The notes below the pieces were generated by a model that was not told the origin of the DNA, made no database searches, and saw only the letters and a program-made list of their open reading frames with translations. Shown piece after piece: positions 1 through 10,400 of a stretch of DNA of 64,000 nt (position 1 is its first letter; the number at the start of each line of letters is the position of its first letter). Source of the DNA: Nectonema munidae. Lineage: Eukaryota > Nematomorpha > Nectonematoida > Nectonematidae. Where the stretch lies: positions 273,501 through 337,500 of the forward strand of contig JAUIRK010001037.1 of the NCBI GenBank assembly GCA_030549495.1, given 5' to 3'. The position numbers and the translations under genes were made by a program.

Positions 1-840
1 ATAAGTTTAGGGTTTTACATTAGGAATTTGGCTATTATCGAGTTACTAGTGCGAAAGGAGGTGGTGTAAGAATAGATACCCTCTTTTCCTATTTTTTTTT
101 AAAGATTCAAGTGTGCCTAAGGATTTAATATGGGGGTTATTTTCGTAAAGTAGTTGGGATAGAGAGTCTAGGGGTATTTCTTTAAGGTTACTTGGAAGTA
201 GAAAAGTTTGGTATGAAGGTGGAATATCATTGGTAGTGACACCGTTTTTGTTCTATTTAGAAACAATAGTGTCTTTTTCAGCGGTTAAGGAGAATCGAAA
301 ATAGAGAGTTGCTTCGTTAGAGCTTCTGGTGTTTTTTTAGGGTAAAAGGGTTTAATTTAGGTTCCATTTTTTTGATTATGGATTTTTTAAAATCTATAAT
401 TTCGGTGCGGGATTTAGTTGATTACTTAGGGATTATTTGGATTGAGAGTTTTGGGTCTAACTTTTTTCATGGTTTTGGTAGTAAGTTGGGTATACGAAAA
501 GTAGATGGGTTAGTAATGATCGTTGGTTGGGTAGCAGCAGTTGAAGCATAACTGATAGTATTGGAGAGGCTCATAAGTTTAATTTCTAAGTTTGAGGCAA
601 TTTTTAAAAGGGTGTCAGATTTTAGTTTATAGAATTTAATACTCTCTTAAGCGGATAGTGATGCATGAGAAATGAAGTCGTCAAACATGTTAGAGATAAT
701 TTGGGAGGTCGTTGGGGTTTGAGATTTAATTTCAGGACATGGTCGTTTAGATGTGAGGGAGAGGTGTTCGTGTGTATAGATTGTATGGGTTTATTTCCAT
801 AGTTGTGAGTTTAAAGAGAGAAAAGTGAGGTAGAAAGAGA
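1..840 (-). pseudogene. Degenerate LINE ORF1-like (gag-like) fragment
   Basis: This G/T-rich block reads on the minus strand as a broken stretch of gag-like protein. Segments such as KSDTLLKIASNLEIKL, SNTISYASTAATQPTI and SIQIIPK are followed by a Lys-rich part, with several stops in between. The composition resembles ORF1 of non-LTR retrotransposons, where a helical region precedes an RNA-binding domain. No CCHC knuckle can be read with confidence. It lies in opposite orientation to the LINE ORF2 fragment that starts at 1330, so it is a separate insertion. It could instead be another low-complexity remnant. Confidence 0.3.
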
Positions 841-1255
841 TCAGGAAAAACTAGATTTTTTTTTTAAATATGACAGGTGTGTTCACAGTACAATATATTT
901 TAAAATCCGAAATAGAAAGGTATCTAAATCTTTATTGGGTAACACAACTTTGTAAAAAAATCTTTAAACTATCTTTTTTTCAGATCTACCATTCCTATTT
1001 GAACATGAGCACCGGCTTTGGCTGATACATTGTTTCCAAATCTGGTCTTTACGTTTAATAAAGTATCTAGTTTTAAGAAATTATATTTAAGAAAGTATTA
1101 TGTATTCTTTACTTCTAATGGTTTTCCTTTTTAATTCTTATATTTTAAGTTTTTTACGTTTGCATTAAATTATATATTGAGAAAGAGAGAAAATTTATTG
1201 AAAAGAAAAAGTGTTCACTAAGAGAAAAAAACTGAAAAATTATATAAGGATAATA

Positions 1256-1329
1256 TAATTTCATCACGATATTAAATAATATATATCAAATAATCAAAAT
1301 AAAATTCTGTAATCAAAGAATCAAATAAT
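1256..1329 (+). repeat. Dispersed AT-rich repeat, also present near 21.9-22.3 kb
   Basis: The stretch with ATCAAATAATCAAAATAAAA and CTGTAATCAAAGAATC is nearly identical to copies at about 21940-22000 and 22110-22160. It stops exactly where the LINE ORF2 fragment begins, so the 5'-truncated LINE probably inserted into this repeat. Confidence 0.6.
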
Positions 1330-3116
1330 GCTCCTCAAGGCGGCCGCTTATCTGACCTACTTTGGTTAATACTCATCAACCCCCTTCTTGCTTTTATCAA
1401 CAACAACTCTGTCTTTTCTCAGGGATATTCCGACGACCTTCTTTTCTCTTTTTCTAGTCGTGAGCAAAACGAAAATTTTAAACAATCTGCTTCCTTACTA
1501 AAACAAATTCATTTCAAAGCGCAACAATACAAAATTTCCTTTAACCCTAATAAATCCTACTTAATTCATTTCACACGCAAAAGAATCAAACATTTACCCT
1601 TAAAACTTAACACAACAAACAAATTAGATCCACAGAACCCAGTAAAATATCTTGGGCTCACTTTCCAACCCAACTTAAAATTCTCTACTCATTTCAAAAG
1701 CACCTCACAAATATTAGTCAAAACCGTTTTCTCTCTTAAAAACGGAATTTCTTACAAATGGGGACTTTCCCCAAAAATCACAAAGTTGATTTATAAAAGT
1801 CTCATTTTCCCTGTCCTCAAATATGGAATACTTTCATGGGGCTCAGAGTTGAAGCATCAGTCATCCTTTACTCATCTTAATAAAATTCATCGCCTGTGTC
1901 TCCTTTCTATCACCAATGCCTATCACACTACACCAACTACAAAACTTGAATTATTCACTAACACGCTACCCCTACATCTCAATCTAAAGAATTTCTTTCT
2001 GCTCTACACCCCCACCACATCCTTTCACCAACCTATACACAACCCAAACATCCCAATCACTGCAGTACTACAATTCCTTATTAATTCAGTTTTCTCCTAA
2101 CAAAACATCTTATCAAGTGCTACCATTAAATCACCCAATTGAGCTCATCCACCCTTCTTCATCTCCTCCTTACACCACTAACATCTGTCACCATAGATAT
2201 CTTGCCCTAAACTCTATAGCTCGCCAACGTACAACAAATACTATCAGTTCGCTTTCAATTTTCACTGACGGTTATAAATCACAACACCGCTCTTCAGCTG
2301 CATGCGCATTCTTCCTACAAAACACAAAAAAACCATTCCTTATCCAACACACAAACCTAGATCCAGAAATCACTGCTCACGAAACAGAAATTCATGCAGT
2401 ATTACTATCCTGCAACATTCTACTTAATAACCTAACTTCCTTTTCTACCTCCTTCAAATATATCACTTTTTTCACAGACTCGCAAAATTAAATAAATGAC
2501 CTAAAACTTGAAAACAAAATCTCACATTCAACTTATAGTTTAGCAAGCAAACTTATTCACCTATCTAATCACTTTGAATTAAAAATCGTCTGGTGCCCAG
2601 CTCATTCCATCTGTTTCGAAAATTACCTCGTCGATTACGTTGCAAAATCAAAAATCTCCGATTCACAGATCCTACCCCTATTTTCTCTACCCATCTCCAC
2701 ATTTACAAACACTATAACTAACTCTACAGTACTGCAGTGGCAACAATCTATTGACTCAATCATCACATCACTTCCGACATCTATGCCATTATCACAACTC
2801 ATTTTAAACAAACATTTTCACTCACTCCCTCGGAACATCATTCGCCGGCTCTCATCCCATTGCCCTTGTAATGCATACTTCTTCAAATTCAAACTTCACT
2901 CAAACCCTTTCTGTCGTTTCAGCTGTTCGTACATTGAAACCCCTATACATATTCTCCTTTTTTGTCCAATTTTTCATTCTCAACGACACCAACTCCTTGA
3001 AAAAAGCCGCTACTTTTTTAAAGATATTCCATCCTCTCTACATGATCTTCTACAACACCCATTACTCATCAAACATCTCTCTCTTCTCATAACCACAATC
3101 GAACCAATACTCTCTT
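1330..3116 (+). pseudogene. 5'-truncated LINE ORF2: reverse transcriptase C-half, RNase H and C-terminal zinc knuckle
   Basis: The frame is open from 1330 to 2100. It shows RT motif B (PQGGRLSDLLW), motif C (GYSDDLLF, the catalytic YxDD box), motif D (FNPNKSYLIHF) and motif E (VKYLGLTF). After a frame change near 2100, a second frame to 3116 encodes RNase H (FTDGYKS, the acidic ETEIHAV, FTDSQN, WCPAHS) and a terminal C..C..H..C knuckle (FCRFSCSYIETPIHILLFC). It has one in-frame TAA at 2489. RT, RNase H and a terminal knuckle occur together in I/Nimb/R1-type LINEs; the exact clade is an inference. Endonuclease and ORF1 are absent. The copy is dead: truncated, frameshifted and stopped. Confidence 0.85.
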
Positions 3117-3345
3117 GAAACCAAACACTCATTCCTCCCTCAAATATCCAATAACAATAAGCCATTATCATCATTAACCCATACATTCTACAAAACAGTT
3201 TAGTGTCTACAGCCATGAAAATCTTCCAAATTTTCCTTTCTATTTCAGAAAGACCCACAAAGACTAAACTTACACTTTGAAGACGAAATTCCAACAGACT
3301 TGCAAGCATATCAGCTCCAGCTGGAAAGTGCTTTGAAATCTCCAT
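3117..3345 (+). mobile_element. LINE 3' untranslated region
   Basis: This lies between the end of the RNase H/zinc-knuckle frame and the CCTA tail. Its first ~90 bases (from about 3108) recur almost unchanged at 5464-5555, as expected of a mobile 3' end. The long minus-strand frame here is a shadow. Confidence 0.65.
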
Positions 3346-3450
3346 ACCTACCTACCTACCAACCTACCTACCTACCTACCTACCTACCTACCTACCTACC
3401 TACTTACCTACCTACCTACCTACCTACCTACCTACCTACCTACCTACCTT
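3345..3450 (+). repeat. (CCTA)n microsatellite tail of the LINE
   Basis: About 26 nearly perfect ACCT/CCTA units directly follow the LINE 3' UTR. I- and Nimb-type LINEs can end in short tandem repeats rather than poly(A), so this is probably the element's own tail, expanded afterwards. Confidence 0.85.
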
Positions 3451-4295
3451 ATAATAACTGTATTTATGAATGAAAATTCTAACCCACCATGTTTGAAAAA
3501 AGTTCAAAATTTTTTATAGAAAGAGAATTCTTGTGTATTAATTAAATCTGAAAAATAGAGAAAGGTTTTAAATCGTGGCTTTCAATAGATTTGCATTTAA
3601 AACGGTAAAGTTTATAATTTTTATTTATTGATATAAATACATTTTCATTTTTTTAGCCTATGCAATTCAAAAAGCTTGAATTAAGGAAAATTAATTTCCA
3701 CTTTTTAAACGCAACTTATATAATACAAAAGGGCTCATCTATCAACACTATAAGAAATATTGCTCAAACCTTAGTTCATTAAAAATGACTTGATTCATTT
3801 AATTGAAATCTTGTAAATCAGATTGAATCATAAATTTATTTGTATTTAACAAATTCCATTTTATTTTAAAATACCAAAATTTAAAAATGAAAGAAGATTA
3901 TTTTTTTGAAATTGTACTCTCACTTGGAAAGTTCATATCTTTAAAAAACAAAATTGAGGTATAATATTAATATATAATAATAGGAGGAATAATTTGCTTA
4001 TATTGTTTTCCTTCTATTAAATACTATTTATTTCTTTTAAATAATTTATATTTATATAAATACTTTCCTTCTTTCTCTTTAGCTAGTTTTTCATATAATT
4101 TAGGACAGTTTAGGTAATACTAATTTACATTTTTTCCTTTTATAGATTTTAAATTATTTTTTAGCAAGATATTTTTAGAGTAGAATTAATTTTACAATGA
4201 ATATTATTTAATAGCTAAGACTTTCTGACTCAAATTATTGGGTATGGTAATGAGATTAATTGGTGCTCCTGATCTCTAATGCACTACTGTTTTAA

Positions 4296-4345
4296 ACCAG
4301 GGCGTACATCCTCTAAATTATTGGAGGGGGGGGGGCGAATTTTTT
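4296..4345 (+). repeat. Short dispersed repeat, copy 1
   Basis: A CAGGGCG(T/C)(A/G)CATCCT...AAATTATTGGAGGG motif followed by a G run. The same words recur at 4752-4800. It looks like the end of an unclassified repeat family. Confidence 0.45.
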
Positions 4346-4751
4346 TGTTGCAATTTTTAAAATTACTGGTCTGGAAATATCATGGGAGAACAAATATTCA
4401 AACATTCCTTTAAAATAGAGTGTATTCAGCGCATACCTAAATTTATAATGCTACTTTATATATTTTTTTAAAAATTCGTGAAATTTAAATACTATACTTC
4501 CAGCGAAAATATTTTAATTAAATTTGCATGCATATACACTAGTTTAAAAAATCCAAAATTGTTGGGGGCGAATAGTTTTTTCATTTGAAAATGAAGTAGT
4601 CTATCAGGCACATTACAGGAATTGATGAAAGGATATTTGATTGATAGATAACAAATAACTGAAGGTTGGAGAGTTTTATATGAGTGGATGTAGTTTGAAG
4701 GAAAAGAGTCTACTAGCCACCCTGCGATGTTTATATTAAAAAAATGTGATT

Positions 4752-4800
4752 GATTCAGGGGCGCACATCCTTGAAATTATTGGAGGGAGGGAGGAGAGAC
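4752..4800 (+). repeat. Short dispersed repeat, copy 2
   Basis: A variant of the copy at 4296-4345 in the same orientation, again with GGGGCGCACATCCT and AAATTATTGGAGGGAGGG. Confidence 0.45.
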
Positions 4801-5463
4801 TTTCAATCGTCTTCCAAAAAAGACAACAAATTTTTTTGAATTCCTACTCCTCTCTTGTCTATTCTATTTCATTCTTAATTAAGCTTAATGTAAACTTTAA
4901 CCCCCGCCATATTAAGCTTAAAGTCAACAATGAATGAGGATTTTTTCTCACTTCAAATAGATTCGCACCATCTCCAATTATGTGTAGAAAGGGGGTAAAG
5001 ATATCAATTAACAATAAAAAATTGGGAATTTTATTGAATGAAAAAATCATTTATTAATTTTCAGTTGTTCCTTCTTCCTAAAAAATGAAAAAATGTTTTA
5101 TTGAGAAAAATAAATAAAAAAAAACACATCCAAATTACATAACTTTTCTGTGATAATTCTATGAAAAATGTAAAACAAAACTAAAGTTAGAGAACTTTGT
5201 ATTCAAATTTTTTCATTCTTATTAGTGTATAAGAATAAGTGTAAATTAATTAGACTCTCAAAAAAGGGTCTACAATAAAGATAAAATTTTGCAAACAAAA
5301 ACCAAACAATAAATTAAGATTGCATTACTTCATTTTTCTCAGCATCATTCAAAAATAGTTTAAAAGCAAAATTGGTGCAGCTACAAAAATCTACAAAAAG
5401 TAAAATAAATTTTAACATTTTGCAATGATTTGCCTTTTATAACTTTTAAGGAAAAAAAGAGTA

Positions 5464-5570
5464 TACTCTCTTGAAACCAAACACTCATTCCTCCCTCAAA
5501 TATCCAATAACAATAAGCCATTATCATCATTAACCCATACATTCTACAAAACAATTTATTCCTACAGCAT
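5464..5570 (+). mobile_element. Second LINE 3'-end fragment
   Basis: Nearly identical to 3108-3205 of the LINE, including CTCTTGAAACCAAACACTC. Homology ends at CTACAGC, where a tRNA-like segment begins. It has no CCTA tail. It could be the relic of a truncated LINE or part of a composite SINE. Confidence 0.75.
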
Positions 5571-5576
5571 ACTCTA

Positions 5577-5755
5577 TGGGTGGCATAGTAGGTTGGTTGA
5601 GATGATGGGCTCAGCACGGAAGCCTATGGATTCGATTCGTCATCGATACCAATTTGTTCATATTTTGACATAAGCGCTCCACCAGTGCCTTCCTTGACAA
5701 TGAAAACATACCCACGGTACCGTTACCTTACCTTTTACTCAAAAAAATTTGCTAC
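5577..5755 (+). mobile_element. tRNA-derived SINE candidate
   Basis: TGGCATAGTAGG at 5580-5591 matches a pol III A box, and GGATTCGATTC about 35 bases downstream matches a B box; a tRNA head has this order and spacing. An AT-poor body follows, ending in TTACCTTACCTTTT. The acceptor stem does not pair, so it is not a functional tRNA gene. It directly abuts a LINE 3' fragment. Confidence 0.5.
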
Positions 5756-7341
5756 ATAATTAACATAAGAGAGAAAGGAGACAAAATAAACTAATAAAGC
5801 AATTTTCACTATTTTAAAATGAAACTGTCTGTTCTCAGAATAATTTCAATATAATAGGAGGCATAAAAAATAAGATAGTTTATTTGATATTTTCAAGTTT
5901 TTATAAGCAGCAAAAGCCAAGGTTGAAGTAGCAAACCCTTATAGAGTGATTTGGTAACGCTTGTATTTCTTACATTTTGTAAGGAATCATAGTATACAAA
6001 AAATCGTAGTTTAATCACTTTCCATAAAATTATTTAAGTCTAAGAACACAAAATCATAAATAAACCATGTAAACTAGCATAAATCATAAAAATCATAATA
6101 TACGAGAACAAAAAAATCATTGCGTTTTTTTTCTGTCTACAAATAAAATTCTGACAGCTGTCATTAATAGATCAAGTACATTTTTAACTACTGAAACATT
6201 TTGTTTCGATAATATATTTTTATTATAATAATCAACAAATTTTCTTAAAAAAATTATTTAGTTAATTATGTACAGTGTTACAAAATTTAACAATCGAACA
6301 TTATAAAAATATCTCTGCTCAAATATTAAGCAAATAAAGTATTCTTGCTTTTAAACTGAATAGCTAGTCAAAATATTCATTTTCAAATAGCTATTGGAAA
6401 AAAATTTCTTGACTTGAAAAAATTAAAGTTTTCAAATGTTACAAAATGTAACAAACGTACTGATAAAGATTAAAAGTGACCTTGTTGAAAATTTTTTTTA
6501 AAGCGAGTCTGACAATTTTCATTGATATAAAATTGTAACGATTGAAAACTATTTTTCTCTCATTTAAAAACAAATTTTCATTTTTACAAAATGTTTGGTG
6601 TATTATCGGACTAAATTTTTACCAAAAATCTCTGATTAATTTGAATAGCTGAAATTTAGTATCATGAAAAAATGTTAAATATTGAACTTATATTTCGCTA
6701 AAAACTAGTTTCTAATGAGATAAAATAGAATTAATTTTAATAACTCTAAATGCAAATTAGAGAGAAGCAGTGGCAAAGAAAGTTTTTCAATAAATTTTTT
6801 CTTTGTCAAATTTTTTCGCTCGAAATAATTCACGACCAATAGAAACTTGTAGTTTTTTTGCCAATTCACTATTATTAATTTGAAAACTTTCTTGAAAATA
6901 ACTCGGGGAGAAATCTTTTTTTGAAACACTGGAGCTTGCAGATAACTGAAAATTTGAAAAATACTAATTAAAATTATTTCTTTTACTTTTCAGTTTTTGT
7001 TTTTTTTGATAAATTATTCATTGTCTTTTGTTTTGACTAAAGCATGAATATTTTTTTGGTGTCTTTGGAGATGTCGTTTTTAATTTGACGAAGACATACT
7101 AGTTTTTAACTTTATTTCACTATTGCAAATTTTTTCATTATTTGTTTGACGAAACAAACAAGTTTTTTTCTTGCTTAAATTACTTATAAATCATGCGCAA
7201 ACGTGACATTTTAACTAAAAGAGTAAAATGAAAACAAAAAAAAATAAAAATTCTTATTTGAATAGCAATTACCTTGGTTAAATGAATTATAACCTTAATT
7301 TTTCTTTTGGAAAATGTATTAACAATTTTTTATAAATTTTT
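5756..7341. other. AT-rich region upstream of the PI4KA-like gene
   Basis: No coding signal. The sequence is dominated by A/T runs, so no promoter element can be called. The 5' UTR and promoter of the PI4KA-like gene should lie in the right part. Confidence 0.5.
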
Positions 7342-7467
7342 ATGATGAATAAACTATTTTTTGAAAAACTTTTCGCTTCCCCTTCTAAATTTTTTATAGC
7401 TTCCACCATTTTCGCTTCGTTAGAACATGATTTTATCACTCAAAACAACTCTTTTCAATATCTTAGT
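7342..7467 (+). CDS. PI4KA: PI4KA exon 1 (start codon)
   Basis: ATG ATG at 7342 follows an in-frame TAA at 7333. The translation (…KFFIASTIFASLEHDFI… to FQYLS) aligns without a gap to the family's N-terminal FYFNTVL-type helix and continues into exon 2. No GT donor gives the right phase; AGT|GCAAAC at 7468 would be a GC-AG intron joining in phase 0. The start is chosen by frame and homology only. Confidence 0.55.
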
Positions 7468-10400
7468 GCAAACATAATTTTTGTCATACCATTAAATATT
7501 TTTTCTAAATAAATTTTGGTCGCCCCTCTTGCTACTTTTACTGAATACTTTTTTTGAAAGTGGCTTCCATTAGTACTTTATTCGAGGGGAGTGTCTTTTC
7601 TAAGCTTATTCTCACCTTCATATTAAAATTGGTTTAGGAATTGCTTTTCTCGCTCATTTTCTAACTAAGATGTCAACGTTAAAATTGCATCACAATGTAA
7701 TGAAGTTTATATAAATGTTTGGAAGTTGTAAGATCAAATTTCTTTAAATTTTCTTCAACTTAAATGGCCTTTGAATAACTGCATTCTTGAGCACAAATCT
7801 TTATTAAAAATGTTACTATTTAAAAAAAGCAATGCATAACATTCATATTGTTTTCTTTTTTAGCTATCGAGAATCCTTAAACTCTGTCCTAAGTTGGAGA
7901 GGAATAGCGTGATCATAAGTGAAAGTTCATTGAAAGCTCTTTGTTCGCTCGGCGTTTACATATCCTTTTCAACAAGCAAAACCGTATAATATCATTATTC
8001 TCTTTCCTTTATCTTTTAATTTGCAAACATAGTAATATCTTCTTTAGTAAACACTTCTTTATTACAAATTTTCTTTTTTTGTATTTAGCTTGGTAAATGT
8101 GAATTTGATTATCTCTTGGCTCTTTTTGCTCAGTCACTTAGTTTATCATATTGTGGCTTACATGAAAATCAATTTTTAAAGGCAGGTAAGCTGAATATTT
8201 CATAACTTGCAACCTGTTTTTGTAGTTGAGTAGTTTTATAGGGAATAGCATTTACGAGAATTTTGCTTTTATCGTCGGTTCTCTTTTGAACGAAATTTCT
8301 TTGAAGTATGAAGTTCATCGCTCCGAAGTATTTTATTTTCAAGAAATCAACTAATGTTGTTTATCTAGCTTGTCTTATTTATTTAGGTTGTAAATACTTT
8401 TCTCATCCAAATTAACAAAATTTCCCAAGCACTTGTGACTGATGCTTATTCCACTAGTAAGATTATTTTTCTTTCCTCTTATATTATGATTTCTATCTAT
8501 TGTTCGTATCTTTGTGCTTAGAAAAGAAGGCAAATTTTTTGTTTCCTTTATTACTGGGCTATTTGCGCTCTTTCAATCAGCCCAGCAAAGTTAATGATCA
8601 ATTTAATATTTTTTCACTACTACTGGATTCTCTGAGTCTGAAGAAAGTAAAGGATTCAAGCGAAAAATGTGATATCAATCCAAATGTCTTGATTGACCCT
8701 GGTTTCTTTATTTCTTTGTTGATATTAAGTTCTTTGATTTATCATATAAAATTAAAAATATATTTTTCAAAAGAATGAAGGTATGTAATGCCCTTTATTT
8801 GAAATGCCTAAAGAAAATATGTGGGTTTTTGAAAAGGAAATAAATGATAGAATTGCACATGTTGCCTTTAAGGAAAGATAAGAACAGATTTGTTAGTCTT
8901 ACTCGTCAAGGCTCCTTGACGTAATGATAGAAAATATGAAAAAAGGTTGATAAGTGTCAGAACGCTTTTTATAAAATAGATTAAATTAAAAGTACAAATA
9001 TAAATTTTATATATTACATATAATATAATATAAATATATTTTACATATAATCTCTATCGGCTCAATATGGCATGCTGCTAGTGAGAGAACCTGTTGTTAA
9101 AATATTTGAATCCCAGCACTACACGTATGTGTAGTTCTATCTCCTATTAATGGTAGATTTTTTCATCGGTATCTTAAAACCTTTAATTTTTATCACTATT
9201 GACAAACATGTATATCTTGAAAAATTGAATTCGTGGTGATTCTTTTATTTCTATATATATATTGGAAGGAAAAGACTTCGAATATGATCGATCTCAGTCA
9301 TTTGACTACTTCTTCAACTCGGCTAGCACCTCTCTACTCTCATACTTTCAAAATGACTTCCTCTCTCTTCCTCTTCGATCTTTATCTTCTTCTTGGATAA
9401 CTTTTGATGCTGCGGAACTAGATAAAATATCCGACTTCATACACTCCATCACTGATCCCGCCTTCATGACCGCTTTAAATAAACTCAACGCTGAATTTGT
9501 GGTAAAAGGATTATCAAATTTTGATTCAATTTATTTTGGCTCATTTCGTTTTTAAGACAGACAAAGATTTTTCATCTCTCATCTGCTTCAGGGAACACAT
9601 TGTTCACGCGGCCCTTCTTTTTCTGCAAGGCGCTCTTCTTTCTGTAGATAGAGCTGGTATTATTTCCTTAGCCTTCATAATTTTATGATATGTTTAATTG
9701 GTAAGCGCTATTATTAGTAAGAATTGGGGCCCATCTCGAAGACAAAAAAGCTTGAGCTGTGGTTCTCAAAGTGGGGTACGCGGTACCTAGGGGACCGTTG
9801 TGAAGTTTCAAGCGTTCCGCAAAGAGGTCACTCAATTGACACTATTAGCTATTTGCGACTGTAAGCGAGTGCGAATTGTTTTTATTTCTGTGTTGGAATT
9901 CATTAAACTAAAGAATTAAAAAGTAGTGCATAGGTAGGGTTTTATTTCTAAGCGATAGAGATGTAACGCGCTAAACATTGTTTTTACAGTACCTAAGATG
10001 ATCGAATATTTAAAATTTGAATATATCTTTGTTTTAATATCTTGTTTCAGTAAAACCTTTTATTTCGACACCTCTTTTTGTAGACCAATTAAAAAAAGTA
10101 TAGATTTTATTACTATAATTTGTTATAAGTATTGCTCAGTAATTCGATCAATTTTCAATTCCGTACTTTGGCCACAATTATGTGAAATATTTCCATATGT
10201 ACAATCTAATTTTGCCTTCTTAAAGCAACCACATTAGTTTTTATCTACTGACGGAAATAGGTTTTAGGAGTCGTCTATAATTTTAATTCACAATTGACGT
10301 AAATCTTTTTTTGCTTAATTTTAACCCCCTCCCCCCTGCCTCCATTGTTAACGTTGGCCATATTTATTTAGTTTACAAATTCTTTATTTGTCAACTGATC

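Larger units (their letters stand above)
3451..5463. other. AT-rich intergenic DNA, no gene seen
   Basis: No convincing coding segment on either strand; the only open frames are short and of low complexity. It contains two copies of a short repeat (about 4296-4345 and 4752-4800), annotated separately. Confidence 0.6.

Noticed and set aside
3010-3345. Minus-strand 111-codon frame
   Set aside because: It is the complement of the LINE RNase H end and 3' UTR, which has clear family motifs on the plus strand.
5577-5650. Functional tRNA gene
   Set aside because: A and B boxes are present, but the acceptor stem does not pair.
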